Positions 25,480 to 34,545 of a stretch of 44,651 bases of DNA are shown one piece after another (the first letter of the stretch is position 1; each line of letters opens with the position of its first letter). Origin of the DNA: Candidatus Saccharimonadota bacterium (GTDB lineage Bacteria > Patescibacteriota > Saccharimonadia > Saccharimonadales > Saccharimonadaceae); the NCBI GenBank assembly GCA_017406775.1, contig JAFQXV010000002.1, positions 1-44,651 of the forward strand, in the 5' to 3' direction. The translations under genes and the position numbers were made by a program. The notes below the pieces were generated by a model, which did not search any database, was not told the origin of the DNA, and saw only the letters and a list, made by a program, of their open reading frames with translations.

Positions 25480-27030
25480 ATGTTTATCAGCGAAAAATTA
25501 TTAATTGGTAAAACCGCCAAAGGCAAAGAACTCGGGATTTTACCGCAAATGGCAAATCGCCATGGTGTAATTACGGGTGCCTCTGGTTCAGGTAAAACTA
25601 TTACACTTAAGGTGATGGCAGAGAGTTTTTCGGATGCCGGCGTACCAGTTTTTCTAGCCGACGTTAAGGGGGATATCGCCGGAACAGCGGTACAGGGAGA
25701 AGTTAACGAGGCGATCCAAAAACGCTTAGATAAGCTTGCGATTTCTAATTTTGAGGCAAAAGCCTTTCCGGTGCGGTTTTGGGACTTATATGGCAAGAAC
25801 GGACACCCGATTCGTGCTACCGTAGAATCAGTCGGCCCAGAGATTCTATCTATTATGCTCGGTCTTTCTGAGGCTCAAGAAGGTAACCTTGCGATAGCTT
25901 TTGCGATAGCCAAGGACGAAAATTTAGCTCTGATAGATCTAAAAGATTTGCGCGCTGTGCTCCAATATGTTAGCGAAAACAAAGACAAGTATAATACTAA
26001 ATATGGTAATATCACAGCACAAAGCATCGGCGTAATTCAGCGCTCGCTACTTACCCTGGAAAATCAAGGTGCTGATCATTTCTTTGGCGAACCGGCATTA
26101 GACGTTAAAGATTTTTTTGCTACTGAGGATGGTCGTGGTGTAATCAATATTCTCCATGCCGTGACTCTATTTGAAAGTCCCGATATGTATGCGGCATTTC
26201 TGCTATGGCTACTTACTATACTTTTTTCTACCTCTCCAGAGGTCGGAGATTTAGACAAGCCCAAGCTTGTTTTCTGTTTTGATGAAGCACACCTCTTATT
26301 TAACGGTATGCCTAGCTATCGTTTAAAGCGCATTGTTCAGATTGTTAAGCTAATCCGTTCTCGCGGAATTGGGCTTTACTTTATTTCGCAAAGCCCTACC
26401 GATATTCCGGATGAAATTTTAGCTCAGCTTGGTAATCGCGTGCAACACTCCCTTCGCGCCTATACTCCATCGGAGCAAAAATCCGTCCATGCGGCAGCTC
26501 AGGCTTTTCGTACCAACAAAGCCTTTGATACCGAAAAAGCCATTCTGGAACTTGGCACTGGCGAGGCCTTAATTTCTTTTCAAGATGAAAAGGGTGCCCC
26601 AGAAATTGTTGAGCGCGCCACTATCTTGCCACCACAAAGCATGATGGGCGCTATCGATGATATAACTAGAATGAAGATAATTAATAATTCCCCTCTCTCT
26701 GGTAAATATGATGAGGTGGTTGATTCGGAATCTGCTGCCGAAATTATCACTCAAAAGGCCGAGACAAAAAAGGCCGAACTTGAGGCCGAGGAACAAGCTA
26801 AACTTGCTGAAAAACAGCAGAAAGAAGCGGAGCGAGCTGCCGAACGGGCCGCTAAGGAGCAAGCTAAGCTAGAAAAAGCCGAACAAGCCGCCGCTAAATC
26901 TTCCGCTAAAAAGACCGCAGCTAAAACCAAGTCCCTTGGAGACCGCTTCCTTGGTAACGTGATTGGCTCGCTCGGCAGTGGCATTGGGCGTAAAATTAGT
27001 AATAAAATTCTGAAGGATTTGTTTAAGTAA
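25480..27030 (+). CDS. HerA/DUF853-type ATPase (YjgR-like)
   Basis: A 516-residue cytoplasmic ATPase. Walker A GASGSGKT (33-40), VPVFLADVKGDIAG, Walker B LVFCFDEAHLLF, then IVKLIRSRGIGLYFISQSPTDIPDEILAQLGNRVQHSLRA, typical of DUF853 proteins of the HerA-FtsK class. A long Ala/Lys/Glu coiled-coil (about 415-485) separates the motor from a short C-terminal end. Function in this family is not established; DNA translocation or interaction with partners is inference. AAGGAG lies 5 bases before the ATG at 25480, favoured over the GTG at 25474. Its stop overlaps the next start (TAATG). Confidence 0.85.
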   Translation: MFISEKLLIGKTAKGKELGILPQMANRHGVITGASGSGKTITLKVMAESFSDAGVPVFLADVKGDIAGTAVQGEVNEAIQKRLDKLAISNFEAKAFPVRFWDLYGKNGHPIRATVESVGPEILSIMLGLSEAQEGNLAIAFAIAKDENLALIDLKDLRAVLQYVSENKDKYNTKYGNITAQSIGVIQRSLLTLENQGADHFFGEPALDVKDFFATEDGRGVINILHAVTLFESPDMYAAFLLWLLTILFSTSPEVGDLDKPKLVFCFDEAHLLFNGMPSYRLKRIVQIVKLIRSRGIGLYFISQSPTDIPDEILAQLGNRVQHSLRAYTPSEQKSVHAAAQAFRTNKAFDTEKAILELGTGEALISFQDEKGAPEIVERATILPPQSMMGAIDDITRMKIINNSPLSGKYDEVVDSESAAEIITQKAETKKAELEAEEQAKLAEKQQKEAERAAERAAKEQAKLEKAEQAAAKSSAKKTAAKTKSLGDRFLGNVIGSLGSGIGRKISNKILKDLFK

Positions 27031-27962
27031 TGCCGAAAATCTCTATTATTATTCCAGTTTATAATGCAGAAAAATATTTGGAACGTTGCGTTAATTCGGT
27101 TTTGGCTTCTCTTAATGAAATTGATGGAGAGATATTGCTTGTTGATAATTGTTCCTCTGATGGCTCACTAGAGGAAGCTAGACGCCTAGAAAAACATAAT
27201 AAGAGTATTATAAGTGTATTACAATGTAATACACCAGGAGCTAGCGCCGCCCGGAATCTTGGCGTAAAGCGTGCCAGGGGTGAATTTATTTGGTTTATTG
27301 ATGCGGATGATTATATTGCACCCGATGCAATCCCAGAACTACTGGCAAAAACCCAGGGGTCTGATCTGATAATGATGGGAGCCGAGAGAATATCCCGGAG
27401 TGGCAAAAAGTCTTATCTTTCAGCGGTGGACTCCAAGGAACGTGACTATAAGAGTCGTTTTATATGCTATGGAATGGGGCCTTAGCAAGTGGTAATACGT
27501 CGTGAATGGTGGAATAGGCATAAATTTAACTTTAAAGAAGGTATCATCCACGAGGATATGGAGTTGATGTCTGCTCTAATACTCTACACGGACAAACTCA
27601 CAAGTATTAATAAACCGCTTTATTTTTACTGTGATACCCCTGAGTCCGTACTTCATCAAGCCAAATTTAATCCGCATATTTTTGACATCTTCCCGGCACT
27701 AAAAGGATTATATCAAAGGTTTACTCAGGCTGGGGCTGAGCAGAAATATCATGACGAGTTAGAGTGGTTTTTTATTTGGAATTTGCTGATTGATTCTGCC
27801 AAAGATTTTAAAAGATTCCCAGAGGGGAGACCGGGTTTTGCCCAGTCGCGCCAGATGCTTAAAAAATACTATCCTAATTGGCGAAAAAATCGCTTTTTAA
27901 AGCAAAAACCATTAAAATTACAGATTATGGTAAGATTAAATTATTATAGAAGAGGTAAATAA
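27030..27962 (+). pseudogene. Family 2 glycosyltransferase interrupted by an amber codon
   Basis: Residues 1-151 are a GT2 catalytic domain: ISIIIPVYNAEKYLERCVNSV, LLVDNCSSDGS, TPGASAARNLGVKRARGE, and FIDADDYI with the DxD metal site. The frame stops at TAG 27483-27485 and continues without shift for 159 codons (QVVIRREWWNRHKF..., IIHEDMELMSALI). Family members usually read G-x-P-W-x-K/V at this point, so the TAG most likely replaces a Trp TGG. Together the parts make about 310 residues, a normal GT2 length. The enzyme would build surface glycans. A sequencing error, a real nonsense mutation or readthrough are all possible. Confidence 0.75.
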
Positions 27963-28042
27963 AATCACAGGCGTGCCCTTTGGGCACGCTCCAAGGCCGT
28001 TCTAGCCAGTCTTCATGCCCCTTAGGGCACATTTGTGATTTT
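27961..28042. repeat. Cloverleaf-like inverted repeat between convergent genes
   Basis: Outer arms AAAATCACA/TGTGATTTT (27961-27969 and 28034-28042) enclose GCGTGCCC/GGGCACGC (27971-27989), GGC/GCC (27995-28007) and TGCCC/GGGCA (28016-28029). It lies between the glycosyltransferase and acyl-CoA synthetase stops and can terminate both, with T-rich flanks on each strand. The first inner stem has the same 17-base core as the element upstream of infB. Confidence 0.65.
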
Positions 28043-28050
28043 TTATTTGC

Positions 28051-29763
28051 TTACTTCCTGCTCTTTTCTTCCTTCTCTAGCTCACGGAAAGCAACTTTAC
28101 CGATTTTAGTTTGGGGTAACTTATCCCTAAATTCATAGGCGACTGGGAGGGCGTAAATTGGTACGTTGCGCTCTAAGAGCTCCCTGATTTCGCGCTCTAG
28201 CTTTTTCCCTGCTTTGTAGCCAGGCTTTAATACGATAAAGGCTTTTGGTACTTGACCCTTGTAATGATGATCAATCCCGATTACGGTAGAAGTTAATACT
28301 GCTTCATGGGAATTAATGATGGACTCAAGGTGAGTTGGATAAATATTGTAGCCGCTAGAGATAATGATACGCTTGAGGCGCTGTGCGAAGTAAATCAAAC
28401 CGTCTTCCCCTAGATAACCGATGTCACCGGTGTGGAGCCAAACTTTGCCGTCATCATGAACGCGAATGGTTTGAGCGGTCTCGGCATCGTTGTTTAAATA
28501 CCCCATCATCACTAATGGACCAGAAATACAAATTTCTCCTTCTTTACCTACGAGAAGCTCTTTAAAGGTATCGTTTTGGATGATTTTAAAATCTGTATCT
28601 GGAAACGGTACACCGATAATGCCGTCAGCGAAGGTGTTCTCTGGAGATAGACAAACCGCACCGGAGCCCTCGGTTAATCCGTACCCGACTCTGATTTTAG
28701 CGCTAGAGCCGTGAGCCATGAGAAAATCGTTGACTTTATTGTGTAAAGTCTGATTTAGAGCATCGCCGCCACAAATAACCGCCGTGACAGATTTAAGATC
28801 TTCCTTTTTTAGCTTGGTGTTAACTAGGGCTTCAAACAGAGTAGGCACACCTACGATAAAATTAGGGGCGTTTTTCTTGATGATTTCCGCGAATTGCTTG
28901 TGCGAGAAAGCTGGGATCAAGATACAACCCATACCTTTACAGAGAGGCGTATGGATACAGACACCCAGGCCAAAACAGTGAAACAGCGGCAAAATTGAAA
29001 GTACCGTGGCCCCTGGCGTAACCTGACGTATCATGGTGGCATCACAGAGCGATTCTGCGTTGATATTAAGGTTAGAAAGTAAAACGGCCTTAGGGGCGCC
29101 CGTAGTGCCTCCTGAGTACATGATTACGGCCGGATCCTCACCGCCACGTTCTTCGTGATAGTTACCCTGGTAAAAGTATGAGTTAGCAATGAAATCTTCC
29201 CAGAGTACTACTCTGTTATCATTAGAGGGTAGGCGCACTTTTTTGACGTGCAAAGTGTTGTAGAGCTTTTTCTTAAGAAAGCCAAGACCATCAGAGGGGC
29301 GTACCACGATAATTCTCTCTAACTGCGCTGTATCGCGAAGGCGGTAAATTTTATCAAAAACGGCGTCTATTACAAGGACATATTTAGAATCAGCTACCTT
29401 GATGTAATATTCTAGTTCCTTCTCTGATGATAGGGGGTGAACCATATTACAAATAGCTCCAACCATATTAACGGCATACACCATTGTGATACCTTCTGGA
29501 GTATTTGGCATACAAATGGTAACCCTGTCGCCCTCTTTAACACCGTAGTTTTTAAGGGCGCGGGCGGCTTTTTCAATTTTTTTAACAAAATTTTTATAGG
29601 TAACTTTATGCCCGTAATATACATAGGCGGTATTATCTGGCCATTTTTCAGCAGATTGCAAAACCATGTCTACCATAGAGCAATCTGGGTAGTCCATGTT
29701 AACTGGGATACCCTCTTCTTCATAATATTTAAGCCAAGGGCTCTTTTCTTTACTTTTTTTCAC
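28051..29763 (-). CDS. AMP-dependent acyl-CoA synthetase/ligase-like protein
   Basis: An adenylate-forming enzyme of 570 residues. P-loop motif YSGGTTGAPKAVLLS, VGYGLTEGSGAVC, HTGDIGYLGEDGLIYF, RLKRIIISSGYNIYP, and the C-terminal Lys in PQTKIGKVAFREL. It would activate a carboxylic acid, probably a fatty acid, with ATP and attach CoA or another thiol. No beta-oxidation or lipid synthesis gene lies nearby, so lipid salvage from a host is a guess. The frame is open to 29793, but the promoter lies in those codons; the GTG at 29763 with AAGGAG at 6-base spacing is the likely start. Confidence 0.85.
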   Translation of the reverse strand: MKKSKEKSPWLKYYEEEGIPVNMDYPDCSMVDMVLQSAEKWPDNTAYVYYGHKVTYKNFVKKIEKAARALKNYGVKEGDRVTICMPNTPEGITMVYAVNMVGAICNMVHPLSSEKELEYYIKVADSKYVLVIDAVFDKIYRLRDTAQLERIIVVRPSDGLGFLKKKLYNTLHVKKVRLPSNDNRVVLWEDFIANSYFYQGNYHEERGGEDPAVIMYSGGTTGAPKAVLLSNLNINAESLCDATMIRQVTPGATVLSILPLFHCFGLGVCIHTPLCKGMGCILIPAFSHKQFAEIIKKNAPNFIVGVPTLFEALVNTKLKKEDLKSVTAVICGGDALNQTLHNKVNDFLMAHGSSAKIRVGYGLTEGSGAVCLSPENTFADGIIGVPFPDTDFKIIQNDTFKELLVGKEGEICISGPLVMMGYLNNDAETAQTIRVHDDGKVWLHTGDIGYLGEDGLIYFAQRLKRIIISSGYNIYPTHLESIINSHEAVLTSTVIGIDHHYKGQVPKAFIVLKPGYKAGKKLEREIRELLERNVPIYALPVAYEFRDKLPQTKIGKVAFRELEKEEKSRK

Positions 29764-29768
29764 TAAAA

Positions 29769-29800
29769 ACTCCTTATGATAATTATAGCACATAAGGAGT
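29769..29800 (-). promoter_or_regulatory. Overlapping terminator, promoter and ribosome site
   Basis: A perfect 10-base inverted repeat ACTCCTTATG/CATAAGGAGT is followed on the minus strand by TTTTT, giving a terminator for the preceding 1026-residue gene. Its loop holds the extended -10 TGCTATAAT (29782-29790) of the acyl-CoA synthetase gene, and its 3' arm holds that gene's AAGGAG. Confidence 0.65.
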
Positions 29801-29830
29801 GTTTAGTGAATAGGTGGCTTAGGGTAGGTC

Positions 29831-32800
29831 CTATTCCCCACCAAATAGCCCGCCGGTTGGATCTATAACGGCCCTGAGGTTACGAGCGCGATCCGGATGA
29901 TTCCTTAGATAACTCTGAAGGTTCTGGACATAATATTGGCGATCTGGATTTGTTTCTAAACCGCTGTACCATTGCTGGATTTCTGCTCGTCGCTCATCTG
30001 TAAGGGGATCGCCGTCCATTAGGATGTCCACACCTTCCTCATCGACTTCTGGTATCTCTGCCATAATTTGATTTACAATTTCAAATTCATTTCTGATTTC
30101 TTCTTCACTTAGTAATGTGTCTGCAGTTTCTGCCTCACTATCGATGTTTTGCTCTGGATTTTCTGCTACAGGTTCTGGCTGGGTTTCGTTAGCCTCTTCT
30201 TCATTGATCTGTTGAGCGTTGGATTCACCCGTTAGTTGAACTTCCCTTGGCGGAAGTGGTTGGGGGATATTATCGCCTTCGGTCTCTGGTTGTGGTTGAG
30301 CTTCGGCTTGAGCTGGTTCTCCGCCTTCAGGCTGTTCTGGATTTGCGTTGGGCTGAGGAGTTTGTCCAATCTCTAGAGTTTCGCCTTGAGGTTGGACTGA
30401 CTCCAACACTGCTTGAGGGCGCTCTCTGGGTATCTCATTCCCGTTAGCATCGTACTTAGGAGGAGCTTCACGACGAAAAACTTGCCTGGTTCCACCTATT
30501 CCGCTACCGACAGCGGCGCTAGTTGCATCGGCAACAATTTGGACCAGTCGCTCTGCTAGGGCATTGCGAACTTCTTCTGTGGTCCAGTTCGTAATTGTAT
30601 TGTAAATTGGTTCACCGCCTGTTTGTGTGGATGGAATAAGGCCTTGTCTTGCCCATTCTTGTGAGACCTCGTCCATATATGCTTGTACCTGAGATGGCCA
30701 AGTATTGATGTGGCCGGGATAAGTATGCGCAAAATTACCAACAGTGCCGTCGTATCCTGCAACTACGCCATTACTACCTGGCGAGAGGCCATAGGCAGCA
30801 TCGAACGAATGCGCAATACCTTCGGCCTGCGCATAATTGGAAGGATCTCCGCCTAGTTGAGTAAAGGTCTCCATCATGCCATACCCTTCTGGTATATCTA
30901 CTTGGTTTAAATCTACTTCGTAATTAACTGGAGTGGTACCAACCTGTTCTTGGACAGTTTGAGACACATGATCAATATTATTGATTTGGATGCCACTCGC
31001 AAAACCACTAATTAGTCCGCCAATTCCTGCAGATATCAGAGTGCGTTTGCGGTTTTCTTGTCTATCGGTGGTATTTGCACGTTCATATTCGCCAAGTAAC
31101 CAACTAGTGACATTAGCAATACCTTCGCCTTGTTCTCTTGGATCTATACCTTCAAGTTTAGTTTTGATTTCCTCTGAATTATTTGCGAATCCTTTAATGG
31201 CGCTAGTCTCTGAGCTTTGGCGAGACATTATTCCTCCGGCTAATGCCCCTCGTGCAGCCCCAAGAGCTACCCCTCCTGCCGTATAGCCTAAACCAACAGA
31301 GACTGTACCGGCCGCAATACCGGTAGCTAGGCCAATGCCAGATACGGCAAGACCTGCAACCGCAGCTCCAGTCAATACTCCTTTAAGTATCGGATTGGTA
31401 ATTACCCTGCTTACGACCCGGCGAAGAATCGTACCGTTATCTAATCTATCAATAGTTTTTGCTTCAAGATCAGCTTCTTGTTCAATTAAACTCTGGATGA
31501 ATTCTACGCTGATTTTACCCTTTAATTCCTCTTGTTTCTCGTCATAAATGGCTCTAATCTCAGCATTAGCCGCCTCGATAAGGCGAGCTTTCTCAGCATC
31601 GATTTCTTCTTGGGTTTTTTCTGTATTATCTAAATCTCCACCAGCGAATTCTAATAAATCATTCTTGATTCTTTCGGACAATTCATTGATTTTTGCGTCA
31701 AGCGTATCCATGATATCGCGTTGGCCTTGTTCGTAAGTGACATTAGCACGTAATTTTAAAAGCTCATTTAGTTTCTGTTTATATGTTTTAGTGGCTTCGT
31801 GGAACCTAGCTCGGTTGGCGCCAGTGATTAATCTTCTGCTTCTCGCATATAATTCGGCTAACTCTGGGAGCATACTATTCAATTCTTGCTCGAGTTGCTC
31901 TTTTCTAGCATTGTCGGCTTCTTCTATTTGAATATCGATTTTGTCTAAGATAACATCGCCGATTTTAGGTTTATCGCGATCAGGGTTGTCTTCTCCACTA
32001 CCATTAGCATCGCCTCCAGGGGTAACTATTTCGCCATTAGGATCCCCTGCATTTGCATCGAGCCCCCAATCTGAATCAACCGCACCGGATTTAAAAAGTT
32101 CGTCTATACGTTTTTCGTATTGGGCCAGCGACTCATTGTTTTGCCTTGGATATTGCGTCATGAACGCCTTAACCCTTTCTATGTGATGCTGCTGAGTTTC
32201 AGGGATTCTTCGGTCCATATTCCTACGAATATGCTCTGCGACGACTTTCATATTGTATCCATTAGATAATCGCTCCCCATATTCTGCTGGAGTTTCGTCG
32301 AATTTTCCTTGTCTATCAAAATTAAACTTTCCTTCTATTTTTGCTCTGTCCTTTTCTATTTTTTGTCTTTCTCGTTCAAACCGCTGCTCTGCAAGAGCCC
32401 TCATGCTAGCTGCACGATCAGGACTAATATTTCCACTTTGAAGTTGATTTTCGATTTTTTGAAAGTACTCGTCTCTCTCGGATTCGTTTTTACTAGTTCT
32501 AGCCTCAATCTCTCTAATTTTAGATTCGAATTCCGTGCGAACATCTGCAAGTGGATTACGCGGGTTCATATCAAAGACGCTGTAACTTCTTTTCACTCCC
32601 CTCTTATCGTCCGTATGCGTCTCAAGTTCACTCATGCGCTCTTCCTCGCTCATAGCTTGTCTACGGTCTCGATTCTCGTAAAGCTGTTGTAGGTCCGCTT
32701 TGATTTGATCTTTATCATCGTCGTACCATTTCTGTACTGCTTCTTTTGCGGCGGCTGCCTGCTCTTGGGTGATATCACCCCTTTTAAGAGAGCGCCTGAT

Positions 32801-32911
32801 GTCGGCAAGCTCATTTCTACGGTCTCGTCTATTTTGCTCTAGTAAAAATTCATCCCATGGCCCCTGAGATACTTGGCCGGGCCCCTGCGTTCTTTCTCCT
32901 GCTCCGTTCAT
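29831..32911 (-). CDS. Large coiled-coil protein with glycine-zipper membrane region, unknown function
   Basis: A protein of 1026 residues. Residues about 1-330 are highly charged and helical, with two SHOCT-like motifs (SLKRGDITQEQAAAAKEAV near 40 and QLQSGNISPDRAASMRALAE near 160). About 330-500 is further coiled-coil. About 505-565 is a Gly/Ala-rich hydrophobic region (GVLTGAAVAGLAVSGIG, then GGVALGAARGALAGGIM) with a second near 622-640, both glycine-zipper-like. The last 200 residues are acidic, Pro/Gln/Glu-rich and probably disordered before a short structured end. It lies one base after a DUF5663-like gene. I do not recognise the family; a membrane-inserting or envelope-anchored surface protein is a guess. 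Confidence 0.7.
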   Translation of the reverse strand: MNGAGERTQGPGQVSQGPWDEFLLEQNRRDRRNELADIRRSLKRGDITQEQAAAAKEAVQKWYDDDKDQIKADLQQLYENRDRRQAMSEEERMSELETHTDDKRGVKRSYSVFDMNPRNPLADVRTEFESKIREIEARTSKNESERDEYFQKIENQLQSGNISPDRAASMRALAEQRFERERQKIEKDRAKIEGKFNFDRQGKFDETPAEYGERLSNGYNMKVVAEHIRRNMDRRIPETQQHHIERVKAFMTQYPRQNNESLAQYEKRIDELFKSGAVDSDWGLDANAGDPNGEIVTPGGDANGSGEDNPDRDKPKIGDVILDKIDIQIEEADNARKEQLEQELNSMLPELAELYARSRRLITGANRARFHEATKTYKQKLNELLKLRANVTYEQGQRDIMDTLDAKINELSERIKNDLLEFAGGDLDNTEKTQEEIDAEKARLIEAANAEIRAIYDEKQEELKGKISVEFIQSLIEQEADLEAKTIDRLDNGTILRRVVSRVITNPILKGVLTGAAVAGLAVSGIGLATGIAAGTVSVGLGYTAGGVALGAARGALAGGIMSRQSSETSAIKGFANNSEEIKTKLEGIDPREQGEGIANVTSWLLGEYERANTTDRQENRKRTLISAGIGGLISGFASGIQINNIDHVSQTVQEQVGTTPVNYEVDLNQVDIPEGYGMMETFTQLGGDPSNYAQAEGIAHSFDAAYGLSPGSNGVVAGYDGTVGNFAHTYPGHINTWPSQVQAYMDEVSQEWARQGLIPSTQTGGEPIYNTITNWTTEEVRNALAERLVQIVADATSAAVGSGIGGTRQVFRREAPPKYDANGNEIPRERPQAVLESVQPQGETLEIGQTPQPNANPEQPEGGEPAQAEAQPQPETEGDNIPQPLPPREVQLTGESNAQQINEEEANETQPEPVAENPEQNIDSEAETADTLLSEEEIRNEFEIVNQIMAEIPEVDEEGVDILMDGDPLTDERRAEIQQWYSGLETNPDRQYYVQNLQSYLRNHPDRARNLRAVIDPTGGLFGGE

Positions 32912-32912
32912 T

Positions 32913-33215
32913 TTATTGCCCCACCACTGCCATCTTATGTTCTAAGATGTCGTTTTTCATATCGTTCATGATTTCTGTAATGATCGACTCTAAATCAGGT
33001 ATATTTGTTTTGATCCAATCGGCAGATTGCTGGTCGTCTGTTAGCTGGCTAAATTCTTCGGCTTGTTGCTCTGTCAATCTTTCAGATAATTTGGTAACTA
33101 GTCTTTTTTGGGCGAGGTCTTCCATGCCGGCAATTATAGTTTGTTTTGTATCCTCCGACGCGTTAGCTATACCTATAGCTTCCAAAAATTCCGTATTGTT
33201 TGCAATGCCGAACAT
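32913..33215 (-). CDS. DUF5663-like small protein
   Basis: A 100-residue acidic helical protein (FLEAIGIANASEDTKQTII, LSERLTEQQAEEFSQLTDDQ, WIKTNIPDLESIITEIMNDM), paralogous to the product of 22287-22592. AAAGGAG lies 5 bases before the ATG. It heads a two-gene operon with the 1026-residue protein, one base apart, from a TTGACT-N17-TACCAT promoter directly behind the rpsA terminator. The repeated pairing with a larger downstream gene suggests a chaperone-, adaptor- or antitoxin-like role, which is inference. Confidence 0.65.
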   Translation of the reverse strand: MFGIANNTEFLEAIGIANASEDTKQTIIAGMEDLAQKRLVTKLSERLTEQQAEEFSQLTDDQQSADWIKTNIPDLESIITEIMNDMKNDILEHKMAVVGQ

Positions 33216-33259
33216 TATGATTTCTCCTTTTGTTAATTTTGTATGACACTTATGGTTTT

Positions 33260-33288
33260 ATGGTACCTAAATCTTTGAAAAAAGTCAA
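33260..33288 (-). promoter_or_regulatory. Sigma-70 promoter, TTGACT-N17-TACCAT
   Basis: Drives the DUF5663-like/1026-residue operon. The -35 begins three bases after the T-run of the rpsA terminator. Confidence 0.6.
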
Positions 33289-33290
33289 TA

Positions 33291-33320
33291 AAAAATAGCC
33301 CCGTTTAAGGGGCTATTTTT
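33291..33320 (-). terminator. Intrinsic terminator of rpsA
   Basis: AAAAATAGCCCC/GGGGCTATTTTT with a 6-base loop, followed by TTTTTTATT on the minus strand. Confidence 0.85.
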
Positions 33321-33326
33321 CAAGTT

Positions 33327-34394
33327 TTATTTGGCGATTGAAAGTGAGATCTTGCGACCTTCTTTATCAATATCTAAGACCTTAAAGCTTTTACGCCCAT
33401 TTAAGGTAAAGATTTTCTCTGGATCTACATCAGATCCTTCGCCAAGCTCGGATACATGCACCAAAGCTTCTACGGCTGGAGAAATTTGCACGAAAGCACC
33501 AAATGGAGTGATCCTGGTGATGGTTCCCTCAACTTTGGAGCCTTTCTTTAGTCCTGCAACTTCAGAAATCCATGGGTCTTCTACAAGTTGTTTCATGGAT
33601 AACGAGAGGCGCTCCTTATCAATGGCGATGATTTTGGCATCAATCGTATCGCCAACCTTGACATAGTCCGAAGGATTATTGACACGTTCCCAAGAAATCT
33701 CGGAAATGTGGACTAAGCCCTCAATACCATCTACGTTAACGAACACACCAAAATCAACTACTCCGGTAACCACACCTTTGACGGTATCGCCAATCTTAAG
33801 TTCAGCGAAACGCTCGGCTAAACCATCTTTGATAGCTTCCTTTTCAGAGAAAATAAGCTTATTTTCCTTTTTGTTGGCATCGAGGATGCGAGCCTTAATT
33901 GGCTTGCCAACCAGAGAGTTAAGACGTTGCAAAATCTCGTCCTTGTCGGCAGCACCTACGCGTGGATAATGCTCTGCGGATAATTGAGAAACTGGCATAA
34001 AACCGCGAATTCCTTCGTATTCTACCAGTAAACCGCCACGGTTAGCGTCAAATGGCGTAACTTCTACGATTTCGCCACCGTCCAACTTGGCTTGGATTTC
34101 GTCCCAGCCCTTATCCTTAACGGCCTTACGGAGCGAAAGCAAAACGTAGCCATCGTCCATCTCTGACTCAATAACTGAGGTAGTGACTTCGTCGCCTACG
34201 TTTAGATTGCGGGCAAAAGACGCCTCACGACGAGGGACAAGACCTACTCCTTGTGGTCCGAGATCAATTAATATTTCGTGTTTTTTGACTGTAAGGACGG
34301 TACCTTTTACGGTGTCCCCAGCGTTAACTTTTTTGAATGAGTCTCCGCTCTCGGCTAGAAGATCATCCATTGTGATTTTTTTGGCATTTGCCAT
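33327..34394 (-). CDS. rpsA: Ribosomal protein S1 (four S1 domains)
   Basis: An RNA-binding protein of 355 residues with four S1/OB repeats, at about 22-88, 105-175, 195-262 and 280-350. Typical strands: GDTVKGTVLTVKKHEILIDLG, GDTVKGVVTGVVDFGVFVNV, DGIEGLVHISEISWERV and VEGTITRITPFGAFVQISP. E. coli S1 has six domains; a four-domain form is usual in Firmicutes and small genomes. It helps ribosomes unfold and bind mRNA leaders, notable here because many mRNAs appear leaderless. The start has AGGAAGGAA upstream. A 130-base stem-loop occupies its predicted leader. Confidence 0.9.
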   Translation of the reverse strand: MANAKKITMDDLLAESGDSFKKVNAGDTVKGTVLTVKKHEILIDLGPQGVGLVPRREASFARNLNVGDEVTTSVIESEMDDGYVLLSLRKAVKDKGWDEIQAKLDGGEIVEVTPFDANRGGLLVEYEGIRGFMPVSQLSAEHYPRVGAADKDEILQRLNSLVGKPIKARILDANKKENKLIFSEKEAIKDGLAERFAELKIGDTVKGVVTGVVDFGVFVNVDGIEGLVHISEISWERVNNPSDYVKVGDTIDAKIIAIDKERLSLSMKQLVEDPWISEVAGLKKGSKVEGTITRITPFGAFVQISPAVEALVHVSELGEGSDVDPEKIFTLNGRKSFKVLDIDKEGRKISLSIAK

Positions 34395-34412
34395 GATTAA
34401 ATTATTCCTTCC

Positions 34413-34545
34413 TTAGGCTCATTCAATAGCTCATAACTTATGACGGGTCCTGCCGGCTACTTTCCTCCCAAAATGGGGTCCCCTCCGTAGCCGTCACCCG
34501 TCATAGGCGGCGCGCACAAGTCTAAGAACTAATGAATGAGCCTAA
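34413..34545 (-). promoter_or_regulatory. Large stem-loop in the rpsA 5' leader
   Basis: TGGTATAAT at 34555-34563 (minus) predicts a start near 34548, so the transcript opens with this structure. Outer arms TTAGGCTCATTCA and its complement (34413-34425 and 34533-34545) are perfect over 13 bases. Inside are TATGACGGGT/ACCCGTCATA (34439-34448 and 34496-34505), GGCTAC/GTAGCC (34455-34460 and 34487-34492) and a CCC/GGG tip. It lies between divergent genes, so it is not simply a terminator; control of S1 synthesis is possible. Confidence 0.6.

Noticed and set aside
27483-27485. TAG reassigned as a sense codon
   Set aside because: Only one gene shows it, and neighbouring genes end normally at TAG or have none in frame, so a mutation or sequencing error is simpler.
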